A DNA stretch of 64,000 bases from Paenibacillus sp. DMB20 (GCF_000987955.1 NZ_LAZU01000032.1:209694-273693), one strand, 5' to 3'. Positions 39,733-49,702 are shown, counted from the first letter of the stretch. Notes: a model not told the origin generated them from the sequence alone. Made by a program: numbers and translations.

Positions 39733-40590
39733 TTATACGTCATACTCCATTTTCTGGCGCGCTTTGGTTATGAAATCAAACGGCGTCGGAATCTCTTCCG
39801 GGTGATATTGAATCGCTCCGATGGTCAGCTTCATTTCAAGCTTGTACTTGTTGGAGAATTCGACCATGTTAAATGACTCCACCTTCTCCTTCAGCCGATT
39901 CACCACCACGTTTGCGCCGTCTTGATCGGTAAACAGCAGCAACCCCCAGGTTGGATGATCCGCGTTCAGCATATAAAGAGAGTCGTTCATGCGGATACTC
40001 GTTTCGCTCATCTTCGAAATGTCGTAGACCATCTCCGTAATTTGGGCTTCGCTAATCATTCGGCTCAGTTCATCCCAATGCTTTACCGTCATGACGACCA
40101 GTGTTAACGGGATCTCATAACGCATGGAAAGCGCCATGAAAATGGTTGCGTCGCTCTGAAAGGAACGGCTGTTCTTCAAATTCGTGCGTTCATCCAAGGT
40201 GGCAAGGGAAGCGTTCCTTTGCTCAAGCTTCTCCGCTTCTTCCTGAAGGCGCCGGTTGGCAAAGGTTAAGAGCGCAACGACAACCGAAAAGATCGGCGTC
40301 ATGATCAACCAGTAGTAATGGTAGCTCTGAAGCGGCTCTCCGACCACGACGGTTTGATACAGCGTATAGGTTCCGTATCCGAAAATAAACACAATATTAA
40401 GAATAAGCCCGACGGTAATGCTGGTAAAGTAGGTCAGGATCGCAATCAGAAACGAAACGTTCAACAGGATCATATTGATTATGTATCGATCCTGGTCTCC
40501 TGCCGTAAACACAATATGAATAAAACAGATCACAAACAGCAGCAAAAAGGCTGCATCCGATAACAAGCTGCTCTGATTTCGCCTCATCAT
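39733..40590 (-). CDS. Membrane protein with degenerate GGDEF domain (YdaK/PssE-like c-di-GMP receptor)
   Basis: 285 aa: four membrane segments (about residues 10-30, 38-56, 60-80 and 92-110), a short coiled helix, then a GGDEF fold (130-285). The catalytic GG(D/E)EF is lost: residues 209-212 read NADH. The upstream inhibitory-site motif RxxD is kept as RMND (200-203). This is the pattern of a receptor that binds c-di-GMP but cannot make it, as known for B. subtilis YdaK and Listeria PssE in related operons. Its ATG overlaps the stop of the BcsB-like gene (ATGA), so the two are coupled. Confidence 0.85.
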   Translation of the reverse strand: MMRRNQSSLLSDAAFLLLFVICFIHIVFTAGDQDRYIINMILLNVSFLIAILTYFTSITVGLILNIVFIFGYGTYTLYQTVVVGEPLQSYHYYWLIMTPIFSVVVALLTFANRRLQEEAEKLEQRNASLATLDERTNLKNSRSFQSDATIFMALSMRYEIPLTLVVMTVKHWDELSRMISEAQITEMVYDISKMSETSIRMNDSLYMLNADHPTWGLLLFTDQDGANVVVNRLKEKVESFNMVEFSNKYKLEMKLTIGAIQYHPEEIPTPFDFITKARQKMEYDV

Positions 40591-42678
40591 TCTTCACCCG
40601 CTCTCTTCTTTCTGTACTTGCGAACCAAGAAAACAAGCGATACGATCACCATGATGAAGACGAGTCCCAACACAACCGCGTAGCGCATTACATCTCCGCG
40701 CTCGGTAATCCGGTCGATCAAACGATTTCCTTCCTGCCCCGCTTGCTTCTTGAAGCGAAAGGCCTCAACGTTTCCATCGGCATCCGTGACAACGCCATCC
40801 CCATGCGCCTTCCACTTGGCTTTATCCGTAGCCAACAGATTCGATGCCAAGTAGTTGTATTTAGAGCTTGCTCCCGTGACCGCAAGCCAGCCGTAACCCG
40901 GCGCATACGGCGATTCCATCAGCTGCAGCGTTCCGATCCGCTTCCCGTAGTCTTCTTCAATGCTCATCTTCTCGTTGGATACCAAACCGGCTCCATCCGA
41001 GCCGTATTTAAAGAAAAGCTTGCCATTGTGCTTTTGCAACCAAGAGTGCTCCTTATAAGAGCCGATGGATATGAGATTGTACTGCTTAAGCTCGGATTCT
41101 GCCGGCATCTCCCGGTCGCGGAAAAACGTCACCTCGCCGGTGTTGGCCTCTGCATATTTGCCAAGCAAATGAAACAGATTTCCGATCGCAAGATAGTTAT
41201 AGGAATCCATCTTATCGGGCATCAATACCGCAACCTTATTGAAGCTTGCATCCCTAAGAAACGGATTGGGGTAGTTATTGAACAATAAGTCCGTACGATC
41301 TTTGGTATTGAGCTGAAGAAGAGAATCTTTCGTGATGTAAGCCCACGGCATCTGGTCCTGAAGCTCGATGCAGCCTGCGCTTTTCAGCTCCAAATCAAAA
41401 GCCGCCGTCACCGTGAAATTCCCCGAGATTTCCAGGTTTTTCGGAATCGTCAGCGTAAGCTGGTCCTGGTTGGACAATTCCTTGGTAAGCTTCTTGCTCC
41501 CAATCGGCGTATCGTTGATCAAGATGGTGACGAGGGAACGGTCAAAGTCCAGATTATCCGAATAGCGGAAGTCAAGGCGGATTTTGCTTGCTTCTGCAAT
41601 AAATCGGTTTGCCGGCAGCGTCACGAAGTAGCTCTTCTCCTGATGCATCATTCCGGTTAGCTTATCTCCGGTCTCGGTAAGCGTTACATCGCGGCTGACG
41701 GTAATGTCCGGCGTCTTTACGTTCGTATTGGCGTCCACCCATTTTTCCGTCCCGTCCAATTGGTTGACAAGCGCCTGATTCCCGATCAGACGTCCAGCCT
41801 TTTCAAGCAAGGCCGGGTCCTCTGATGTCACTACGAGCGCGGATTGATTGTCTTTAGAAACGATGCGGATGAGGGCTTTGTTGCGGACGTTAACCTGCCC
41901 CAGTGCCTGCTTCCATCCGTCAGGCAGGTTCTCGTATAAGGCAACGATAACGACCATCTCATGACGGTCAAGCTTGGGATCCTGGAAGGGCAGCATCGGA
42001 ATCGTATGATCTTCCGAGCGATTGCTCTTGGCAAAGCCTGACAAGGCATATACTGCTGCCTCCAGCTCCGAAGAAGTGCCGTTGTCCGGAACGCCGATCG
42101 CGCTCTTTTTTTTCTTTTAACGTGTCCAGGCCGACGAATTGCTGATTAAACGTCCGGATGCTCCCTGCTCCGTCCTTCTTCGTGTAAGTGATCGTGGAAT
42201 AAGAGCTCTCGTACAACTCAAGCCAGTTGTCCCGCTTCTCCACCGGCACGCACATGCGATCAGGCAGATTCGTAATGATATAGCCCTCGATCGACAGCGT
42301 ATTGCTCCCTGGAACAAGCAAATCCTTCGGAACCGATACGGTTAAGGTCTGCTTCTTCTGCTTGTCCGTAACGGGCCTGAACGAATAAAACTTCGTTCCG
42401 TTCATTGCGAGCGTCGCGCTGGAAATCTCGCCTTTAGCCAATTGTGTCGCCTGATAATCCAGGTGCAGCGTCAGATCGCTGACGTTCCAATAATCCTCTA
42501 CCTGGATATAAAGCGAGCGCGCCGCGGTTACGCCGGATAGGGAGACATGGTTTGACGTTAACGGCGCCTCGTAGGTGGATCGATTGCCGCCCGAATCCGG
42601 CAGGGCATACACCTGGCCGCATGAAATCATGAATAGAACAAAGCAAAGAATACCGGAGATCGTTGATCTTGTATTCAC
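40587..42678 (-). CDS. BcsB-like exopolysaccharide synthase subunit (YdaN-like, frameshift)
   Basis: 696 aa after removing one base from the T8 run 42106-42113. The GTG start at 42678 follows GGGGGGGAGAAAC. An N-terminal signal sequence ends near VYALPDSGG. Two repeats of a carbohydrate-binding plus ferredoxin-like BcsB module follow, with motifs such as YIITNLPDRMCVP and MPWAYITKDSLLQL. A C-terminal membrane anchor is at about residues 662-683, ending in a basic tail. BcsB proteins guide the growing glucan at the outer face and activate the synthase. It lies directly after the GT2 synthase gene. Confidence 0.85.
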
Positions 42679-42704
42679 GTTTCTCCCCCCCCAATCTTCA
42701 ACTA

Positions 42705-43955
42705 TCAATAACGTTCGGTTTTGTACCATTTTACTTCCCGTTTGAAAATCGTATCTTTGATAAAATTGTAGAAACCGTAAGCGGCCACAACCATCCATAA
42801 CTGACAGTAAGAAATATACATCAGCATAATGATCCACAGGTTCGATAACCGCATTTCGCCCTTTTCCGTAATCAGGGTCACATAGGTGCCCGTCACGAAT
42901 AAAATGACGGCAAGCAGCCACAAAAACGAGCCCAGTCCTGCAATCGTCGTATGCACGTAGCCAAGGGCATGCAGTATAAGCAGCGCGTCAGACATGATAA
43001 GCGAGGTCAGCAGCAGAAAATAGATCGAAAGAAAGTAAAGGAGATCAAAATGAATTCGCTTTGCCGACCGGTTAAAAAGCAGCGGGAGATTTTTAACGAT
43101 CACATATATATTCCCCTTCGCCCACCTGGTTCGCTGCTTGAACCATACCTTTAGCGTCTGCGGCTCCTGCTCCCACGTGACCGACTTCGGTTGGAACTTG
43201 ATGCGGTAGCCCATCATATAGATGCGAAAGCTGATCTCCGTATCCTCCGCAATCGCCTTGACGTCCCAGCCCCCGATTTCCTCAATGATCTCTCGACGCA
43301 TAATAAAATTAGTGCCGGGAATCGTGCACAGCTTAAAGAGCTTCCACCGTCCCGCCTGAGCCATCCACTGAAAAGACAGGGTCTCGATGTTGATGAAGCG
43401 CGTCAAAAGGCTTGCATTGCGGTTGCGCGTGCGGAATTTGCCGATAACCGCTCCAAGCGTCGGGTCATGCGCGATCTCCCCGACCAGATAACGGAGTGCC
43501 GTCTTTTCCGGTGTATTGTCAGCATCGTAAATGGCGATATACTCGCCCTTGCTTTGCTTAAAGCCAATGTTCAGTGCGTTCGATTTCCCTTTTCCCCCCG
43601 TAACGTTATCCGTGTTTATAATGGTCAGTTGGCGCGTCGGGAATCTGGCCTGCAGCCTGGCAAGCAATTCGCTGCTGTTATCGCTGGAATTATCGTTTAT
43701 TACAATGATTTCATAGCGATCAGGCGGATAATCGAGCGCAAGCAGCGCCTCTACCGTTTGGGTAATGACCTTGCCTTCGTTATGGGCGGGAACCATCAGC
43801 GTGACGAAGGGAACGTCATCCGGAAGCGGAGGCACCTCGCGTTTTTCATTTTCTATATAGTACAGATAGCCGGAGATGATCAGGACCACGTTGACCAGCA
43901 GCAGCGACCATATACAAACGACGGCAATCAGCATCAAAATGTCTACAACGGTCAT
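42705..43955 (-). CDS. Processive GT2 glycosyltransferase (YdaM/BcsA-like)
   Basis: 416 aa. I chose the ATG at 43955 behind AAGGAGGCAGTC, 10 bp after the previous stop. An N-terminal membrane segment is followed by a GT2 domain with MVPAHNEG, VINDNSSDNS, the DxD-like DADN, the acceptor/base motif AIAEDTEIS (ED) and QRTRW (QxxRW), then three or four C-terminal membrane segments. This is the signature of processive synthases that polymerise and export a polysaccharide. There is no PilZ domain, so c-di-GMP control must come from a separate subunit, here the degenerate GGDEF protein. Confidence 0.9.
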   Translation of the reverse strand: MTVVDILMLIAVVCIWSLLLVNVVLIISGYLYYIENEKREVPPLPDDVPFVTLMVPAHNEGKVITQTVEALLALDYPPDRYEIIVINDNSSDNSSELLARLQARFPTRQLTIINTDNVTGGKGKSNALNIGFKQSKGEYIAIYDADNTPEKTALRYLVGEIAHDPTLGAVIGKFRTRNRNASLLTRFINIETLSFQWMAQAGRWKLFKLCTIPGTNFIMRREIIEEIGGWDVKAIAEDTEISFRIYMMGYRIKFQPKSVTWEQEPQTLKVWFKQRTRWAKGNIYVIVKNLPLLFNRSAKRIHFDLLYFLSIYFLLLTSLIMSDALLILHALGYVHTTIAGLGSFLWLLAVILFVTGTYVTLITEKGEMRLSNLWIIMLMYISYCQLWMVVAAYGFYNFIKDTIFKREVKWYKTERY

Positions 43956-43965
43956 GACTGCCTCC

Positions 43966-45510
43966 TTACTTGTAATATTTCCGTTTATACATGCGATTTC
44001 CAATGATCAGAAAGACGGAGAAGACGACCAGGGTAATGAAGATAATGACGATAAAAACCATGTTTTGAACATTGAACCAGGTTTCAAAGCTCTTCCGTTC
44101 CTGCTCTTTGTATACATAGTCGGAGCTGGCCTCTTGCCGGTCCGCTTGAATCCCCAAGCGTTCTCCGTTGAGCAGGAGGGAGCCGAGCTGCGACTTGAGC
44201 TCATAGGTTCCCGTATGTACCGTGTGACTTCCATTCTTGTAATCTTCAAAGGTGATCCAGCTGTTCTTGAGCTCTTCGATCATGGTCTCAAGCTCCGATT
44301 CCTTCTGAACGAAGTTCAAGGTGATCGCAGTATCCACGGGAGGCGGGTCTATCAAACGGCCGTCGGCAAGGTAGCGCTGGAGGAATTCGGGATTTACGCT
44401 GTACATTGAGGATGAGAACGCTTCGGACCGGTTCCGCTTCGCCTTAGGCATCGGACGTTCGTCCGGAAATAGAATGACGGAGTCGAAAAATGCCATCCCT
44501 TCCGAGACGTAGTGGTCGTCATAGGACCAATACATCTCGGTCCCCATTCCGAGCGGTACGATGCCCTCCGCGGCCAGCACATCGATAAAATGCTCCATCT
44601 GACGGTACAAACTGCGGTCAAGGTCCTGGATCGTAGATGCCACGACAGGCGCCTCGACAAGGATGGTACCGTTGCGGGACTGCATGTATTTCAAGGCGTT
44701 CATATAACGCTTCATGGCCGGATAATCCGTATTGCTGAATACCGGGTGCACGCTTGCGATGAACGGGATGCCGGCTTCAAACAGCTCGTCCGACATCCGC
44801 TCAAGCAATGCCAGGTCCGAAAAAGGATAAATCTCTTTGAACACAAGATAGTAGTGGCTCTTCTGTTCCGGCTGTATCCAGTCCTTAAGCAAGTAGGACA
44901 GAGCCATTTCGCTTAACCTGTCCTTTTGCATGAAAGGAACGTAAGCATGCGTGCCCTTCCGTACCCCATAGGGGTAGCTTTCGTCCGATTGATGCACCTT
45001 TAACGTACCGTACTTGCGGGCTTCGGCTTGCATCGAATCGAATATGTATGGAACGCGAACCGACTTCTCAACGAACGGGCCGATTGAAAAATCCGCTACC
45101 TTCCCCACGGCCCGCACCTGAAGTCCCAGCGTCTGAGCCAGCCTGTCTCTCGGCCTTTCGCCAATATAGAGAATGTCCCCTTCATAGGTTTGCAAGTCTC
45201 TCGTAAAGTCGCTTTGCTCCTCCATCAGATCCAAACGGTTACGGACTTCGATAAGCTTGGAATACTTCTTCATCGAGCCTGCCATATAGGTATCGACCGA
45301 CTCGGCCGTAACCTGGACCCGAAAAGCGGCGAGCAGGCGTTTCAAAGCCTCCACATTTCCTTCCTGCATCGTCCCGATGCCCAGGCTGTCATACACGATC
45401 AGAACCGAAGAAGGGGAAAACTCCCGATCCGCTCGCACTGGTTCCGGGAAGTTCAGACTCAGCATGAGCAGCACCAGCAGTCCAACGATTCCGCGACGGT
45501 TTCGCCTCAC
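43966..45510 (-). CDS. DUF2334 deacetylase-like secreted membrane protein (YdaL-like)
   Basis: 514 aa. GTG start at 45510 behind GAAGGAGGGAGTAACGA. Signal sequence at residues 5-27, a large extracytoplasmic DUF2334 domain related to polysaccharide deacetylases (IASVHPVFSN, GTILVEAPVVAST, PLGMGTEMYWSYDDHYV), and a C-terminal membrane anchor at about residues 483-506. The domain suggests processing of the exported polymer outside the cell, for example deacetylation; activity is not proven for the family. It lies between the large membrane glycosyltransferase-like gene and the GT2 synthase. Confidence 0.85.
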   Translation of the reverse strand: MRRNRRGIVGLLVLLMLSLNFPEPVRADREFSPSSVLIVYDSLGIGTMQEGNVEALKRLLAAFRVQVTAESVDTYMAGSMKKYSKLIEVRNRLDLMEEQSDFTRDLQTYEGDILYIGERPRDRLAQTLGLQVRAVGKVADFSIGPFVEKSVRVPYIFDSMQAEARKYGTLKVHQSDESYPYGVRKGTHAYVPFMQKDRLSEMALSYLLKDWIQPEQKSHYYLVFKEIYPFSDLALLERMSDELFEAGIPFIASVHPVFSNTDYPAMKRYMNALKYMQSRNGTILVEAPVVASTIQDLDRSLYRQMEHFIDVLAAEGIVPLGMGTEMYWSYDDHYVSEGMAFFDSVILFPDERPMPKAKRNRSEAFSSSMYSVNPEFLQRYLADGRLIDPPPVDTAITLNFVQKESELETMIEELKNSWITFEDYKNGSHTVHTGTYELKSQLGSLLLNGERLGIQADRQEASSDYVYKEQERKSFETWFNVQNMVFIVIIFITLVVFSVFLIIGNRMYKRKYYK

Positions 45511-45549
45511 TCGTTACTCCCTCCTTCTTCCGGTTTTTTCTTACTTCAT

Positions 45550-47043
45550 TTAGTCAGCGGCAATCCCTGGCTTGTTCTGCCACAAATTCCGGCATATCGC
45601 ATCCGATACCGCGGTCAAGGTAACCAGGTCAAACGCGGCGGTAAATAAAAATTCATGCTTGGACAAGTCCGCATCCCCCGCACCGATAATGGAAACGAAG
45701 ATTCCCGACAGCCCCATGAACATCAGCATCAGGATCAAAGGCAGCCGAACCATGCTTCGTACATGCCTCGCCTTAATAGCAGCGATGAAATGAGGAGCAT
45801 AGATTCCCGTAATGACCAGCATCCAGATCACGATAAACCCAAAAGTCTTGGGTGCCGATGCTCTCTTCAGCTCGCTGTACCCGGAAAAAAACTTCGTCTG
45901 CTCTCCAAAGGGCTTTCCGACGGACTTCTCGTAGTTCCCCATCGCCGGCGGGCGAATGGTGAACGCATTTTTGGCAGCCAAATCCAGCATTTTCACGGCC
46001 TGCTGCGGATTCGACATGTAATAACCAAGAATCGACACGAAACCATAGTGCTTATAAAACTCGTCCTCAAGAATTGGGGAATTCACGTCCACGGTCGTGT
46101 AAGGCTCGTAGTAGATGCTCTCATTGAGGATGGCGTACTGTCTGTCGATGCCAAAGGATTTCAGTGTAGCTTCGGGGTTTTCGGATTGCATCAATACCCC
46201 GCGCGTCATGGCATGGTATTTGTTAATGTTGACGAACTCCTTCGGAATCAGTGCATACGTGGCAACCCCTGCCAGCAGCAGGAGCGCAAGCGATGACGCA
46301 ACCAAGGCTCGATAGCTACGCTGCTTGCGTACATAAATAAAGACGATGCCCATGACTGCCATAATGATGCCGACGGGCGCATTTTGCTGTTTGCTTGTCG
46401 TAAGCAGCAGACCGTTCACCAGGAAGATCGCCATCATCGTATAATCGGAATATCGTTTGCGGAACAAGAGCAATCCGGAGGCAAATATGTAGAGGAGCGA
46501 AATCCAAACCATGCTTTCACTGAAAAACGAGTTGAAGAAGGCCGTATAAGCGGAATCTGCAAATAAAAACACGGCCAGAACAGCCACGATGTAACCATAT
46601 TTCGGAGCCATTTTCCACGTTAGCGCTTCTACCATCAGATAGACGGCTACCGCATATAACAGGGTCAAAAGCGCCCCTTGTACCCGAATGTCAAACACCT
46701 GCGGGTTAAACCACTGATTAATCCAGATGCATAGGCGAATAAGCAGCGACTGGGAGGAAAACAAAGTGGCCCCGTTCTCATTGAAGTACTGAAATATGCC
46801 GAACTGCTTGTTGAAATAGCCCAGGTACAAGCTGTCATAATCAGGGGCATTAAAATACAGCCCATTGCTGTACAAAATACGGAAATAGTCTCCGTTATCA
46901 GCCATCCCGATGTACGGCGGCACGAACAGCGCGATGACGGTAATGATCGACACCATCAAGGCTGCCAGCAGGGACGGCGAAACATAACGGCTAAACATCG
47001 TTATCCTGTCCTCAAGCTTAACCATCCAACGTGCCTTTGCCAT
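45550..47043 (-). CDS. Polytopic membrane protein, GT-C glycosyltransferase-like
   Basis: About 497 aa from ATG 47043; the GTG at 47058 is an alternative start. Ten or more membrane segments. The first outer loop carries MADNGDYFR, an acidic motif in the position where GT-C enzymes using polyprenyl-phosphate sugars hold their catalytic acid. A second, large outer loop (about residues 270-390) is soluble in character. I infer a transferase that takes a sugar from the lipid carrier made by the GtrB-like first gene and flipped by the GtrA-like last gene. This subfamily is not part of the classical Yda/Pss operon. The family call is moderate. Confidence 0.65.
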   Translation of the reverse strand: MAKARWMVKLEDRITMFSRYVSPSLLAALMVSIITVIALFVPPYIGMADNGDYFRILYSNGLYFNAPDYDSLYLGYFNKQFGIFQYFNENGATLFSSQSLLIRLCIWINQWFNPQVFDIRVQGALLTLLYAVAVYLMVEALTWKMAPKYGYIVAVLAVFLFADSAYTAFFNSFFSESMVWISLLYIFASGLLLFRKRYSDYTMMAIFLVNGLLLTTSKQQNAPVGIIMAVMGIVFIYVRKQRSYRALVASSLALLLLAGVATYALIPKEFVNINKYHAMTRGVLMQSENPEATLKSFGIDRQYAILNESIYYEPYTTVDVNSPILEDEFYKHYGFVSILGYYMSNPQQAVKMLDLAAKNAFTIRPPAMGNYEKSVGKPFGEQTKFFSGYSELKRASAPKTFGFIVIWMLVITGIYAPHFIAAIKARHVRSMVRLPLILMLMFMGLSGIFVSIIGAGDADLSKHEFLFTAAFDLVTLTAVSDAICRNLWQNKPGIAAD

Positions 47044-47081
47044 GGTCCAATCCACCACCTTTCGCGCTCACCCTGCCCTCG

Positions 47082-48242
47082 CTAATGAGCATAAGCAAGC
47101 AATGCCATCAAATTATCGAACGAAAACGCAGTCTTCGTCACCGGATCGCCAAAACCGCCGTCAAGCGGGCTTTTCCCATCCATGACCCGGAATTTCTCCA
47201 TCTGTTTTATGCTGTCCTCATACAGTTCGGCATCCTGGACCTCCGAACCGATCATGGCCGTAATGGCATAAATGGCCGTGGATTGAACATCATTCAACGG
47301 GGTGCCGTTCCGGTCATACTGGCCGTATAACGTTCCTTTCCGCACTTGCTCTTTTAAATAAGCGATACTTTCGGTACGCTCGAGGCCGGCCTCCGACAAC
47401 GCAAGGATCGTCAGCAGGGACTCGACGGTGCGGATCTCCTCTGAACGGTATGTATCCGTATCATATTGAAATCTCGTTTCGTAAAAAGGAAATGAGTCCG
47501 ACAAGTAGCCGTTTTGCAAGATTTTCTGCATGTTGCCGATCAAAGCCGACTTCTGCTTCGCAGGGACAGGGAGCTGCTTCAGCGTCGACAGGTCAATATA
47601 GCATAATGTTACAAAATCGTTGGTGACCCGATATGTTTCGTCATAGAAATCGTATAGTTTGCCGCCCTTTACGTTAAAGTCAAAGAATCGTTTTCCGTAG
47701 GCGTCAGCCATTTCGACATATTCCTGACGATCAAAATGGTTCCCCGCTTCATGCAAAGCTCTGATGATGCGAAGATCGTCGACTGCAGCATTGATCGCAT
47801 ACTTTTTGTCATGCTTGGGACTGTACCGGTAACTAAAGCCTGACGGAAGCTCAAAGACACGCTTTGCGAGCTCCCATTCCGCTTGGAAGGCATCCCGCTG
47901 ATTCGTTAACGCATAATACCGCATCAGCAGACCTGCCGACTCGCTTAACACCTCATGTCCCGTTGCAACCGTATCCGCCTGGCCGCTGTCCTGGAAATTC
48001 GTATGTACGCCATAAGGCCCATATAAATTGCGCGTTACGAATCGTTCCGTCTGCTCCCGGTGTTCCTTGAATTTCGACGGATCATGATCGAACGACTCAT
48101 GCTTAACCACAGGCTTGTCCGGTTCTTCCTCCCCGTTCGGCACGTTGCCGCACGAGACAAGAACATTCAGCAGCAAAATGCAGCACATACCGCGTGTCCA
48201 AAAGCTATTCACCGTCTTTTTCCCGCTCAAGCCTGCACTCAA
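47082..48242 (-). CDS. GH8-like lipoprotein (YdaJ-like)
   Basis: 386 aa. TTG start at 48242 behind GAGGAAGAGAG. The signal peptide ends in the lipobox LVSC at about residues 28-31. The body is an alpha/alpha-barrel resembling glycoside hydrolase family 8 (cellulase BcsZ group), with TGHEVLSESAGLLMRYY holding the likely catalytic Glu and NDFVTLCYIDLST later on. Such hydrolases trim or release the polymer made by the neighbouring synthase. Second gene of the operon, 9 bp after the GtrB-like gene. Confidence 0.82.
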   Translation of the reverse strand: MSAGLSGKKTVNSFWTRGMCCILLLNVLVSCGNVPNGEEEPDKPVVKHESFDHDPSKFKEHREQTERFVTRNLYGPYGVHTNFQDSGQADTVATGHEVLSESAGLLMRYYALTNQRDAFQAEWELAKRVFELPSGFSYRYSPKHDKKYAINAAVDDLRIIRALHEAGNHFDRQEYVEMADAYGKRFFDFNVKGGKLYDFYDETYRVTNDFVTLCYIDLSTLKQLPVPAKQKSALIGNMQKILQNGYLSDSFPFYETRFQYDTDTYRSEEIRTVESLLTILALSEAGLERTESIAYLKEQVRKGTLYGQYDRNGTPLNDVQSTAIYAITAMIGSEVQDAELYEDSIKQMEKFRVMDGKSPLDGGFGDPVTKTAFSFDNLMALLAYAH

Positions 48243-48251
48243 CTCTCTTCC

Positions 48252-49259
48252 TCATGATTTGGAAACCAGCTCATACGCGGCGGTTTCCCCTTGAAGCGCC
48301 TGCTTCATTTTCGACTCTTCACGTGGATAATGAACCGTCTCCCTGACAATATACGTAGGTCTGTTTTTGCTTTCATCATAGATTCGCGCGATATATTCGC
48401 CAATGATGCCAAGCGACAGCATCTGAACACCGCTAAACAGCGTAATTGCCGCCATAAGAGACGTCCAGCCCCGCTCCACCTCGGGCAAGTCAAGCAGCTT
48501 CGATAACAAGGAGTAAACTAGCACGCCGATGGCGAGAACGACCGTCAAGAACCCCATCCGGGTAATCAGCTTTAACGGCTTGGACGAAAACGAAAAAATT
48601 CCATCGGAAGCAAATGATATCATTTTTCGCAGCGGATATTTGGTCTCGCCGGCGGCCCGTTCATCCCGGTCATATTCCACAAAGGTCTGGTTAAATCCGA
48701 TCCAGCTGATGATCCCCCGGATAAATTTATTTTGCTCGGTCATTCGATTGAAAACATGCACGACCTTCCGATCGATCAAACGGAAATCGCCCGTGTCCCG
48801 CGGAATGCTTGTGTCTGACATGCGCTGAAGAAAACGATAGAACAACGAAGCCGAAGCACGCTTAAACAACGTTTCGCCTTTGCGCTTTTTTCGTTTCCCG
48901 TACACGACGTCATGTCCTTCCTCCCACTTTTCCAGCATGCGCGGAATCACCTTAGGAGGGTCCTGCAAATCAGCATCGATAATGACGACGCAATCCCCCT
49001 TCGATTGATTGATCCCCGCCGTTACCGCTGCCTGATGGCCAAAGTTCCTTGCAAAATCCACGATCCGGACATGACCATCCTGCCTGGCAAGCTCATCAAG
49101 TATGCTCAGCGTGCGATCCTTGCTGCCATCGTTTACAAAGACGAGCTCGTATGTATAACCTGTGTCGACCATCACGTCCGTTAATGCGCGATAGCACTGC
49201 CTGATAACTTCCTCCTCATTATAAGCAGGGACAACTACCGATACGCACTTATCGTCCAT
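48252..49259 (-). CDS. GtrB/CsbB-like polyprenyl-phosphate glycosyltransferase
   Basis: 335 aa from ATG 49259; GTG 49268 is an alternative. GT2 domain with VVPAYNEEEV, FVNDGSKDRT, ARNFGHQAAVTAG and the metal site DADLQDPP, followed by two C-terminal membrane segments (about residues 230-255 and 268-290). Proteins of this kind (GtrB, CsbB, YkcC, DPM1-like) load a sugar onto undecaprenyl phosphate inside the cell. It is the first gene of the exopolysaccharide operon. Together with the GtrA-like last gene it forms the loader and flippase of a glycosylation set. Confidence 0.88.
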   Translation of the reverse strand: MDDKCVSVVVPAYNEEEVIRQCYRALTDVMVDTGYTYELVFVNDGSKDRTLSILDELARQDGHVRIVDFARNFGHQAAVTAGINQSKGDCVVIIDADLQDPPKVIPRMLEKWEEGHDVVYGKRKKRKGETLFKRASASLFYRFLQRMSDTSIPRDTGDFRLIDRKVVHVFNRMTEQNKFIRGIISWIGFNQTFVEYDRDERAAGETKYPLRKMISFASDGIFSFSSKPLKLITRMGFLTVVLAIGVLVYSLLSKLLDLPEVERGWTSLMAAITLFSGVQMLSLGIIGEYIARIYDESKNRPTYIVRETVHYPREESKMKQALQGETAAYELVSKS

Positions 49260-49268
49260 CTCTCCCAC

Positions 49269-49590
49269 CCCTTATAGTTCTTATGAACTTGAATGATGAT
49301 TAGGTCTTCACACCCAAAAAACATGTAACACCTATTAAACACAATGACTTTGAATATATTTTGAATTAGAATAATTCTGATCTAAGCTGTATCACCTACA
49401 ATATAACATATGAAACTCCGACAGCCATCTACATATCACGGTTTTTTAATGACTTATTCACCCTTTTTTTCGTCACTTTTCTTTGATTTTCATTTGTTTT
49501 CATAAATTTTCATATTTTTTCTTTTTTTTATTCCGAACAAAACTCCATGTAGACCGTAAGAACTATTTCATTTCAGGCTATCTTTGCAAG
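49269..49590. other. AT-rich upstream region of the exopolysaccharide operon
   Basis: No gene seen. It should hold the operon promoter; no confident sigma-A pair was found. 49487-49513 carries phased repeats (separate entry). No riboswitch architecture was recognised, including a c-di-GMP type. Confidence 0.5.
49487..49513. repeat. Three 10-bp-phased TTTTCAT repeats
   Basis: TTTTCAT occurs at 49487, 49497 and 49507, exactly one helical turn apart, about 230-250 bp upstream of the exopolysaccharide operon. It could be a regulator binding array or an intrinsically bent stretch. Confidence 0.6.
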
Positions 49591-49634
49591 CGGAAAAGCG
49601 GCTTTTTCCCCTGACGGGAATAAGCCGCTTTTCC
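49591..49634 (-). terminator. Terminator after ytoI
   Basis: GGAAAAGCGGCTT pairs with AAGCCGCTTTTCC, a 13-bp stem, about 70 bp downstream of the ytoI stop. Confidence 0.85.
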
Positions 49635-49702
49635 CCATACAAACGACTAAGAGCTTTGGAACAACCCTGAAAGGTAAAGGTCAAATTCCGCTCTTGCCCT
49701 GG

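Noticed and set aside
49269-49590. c-di-GMP riboswitch in front of the exopolysaccharide operon
   Set aside because: I looked for the paired helices and conserved junction of GEMM-type elements and saw only AT-rich sequence and short repeats.
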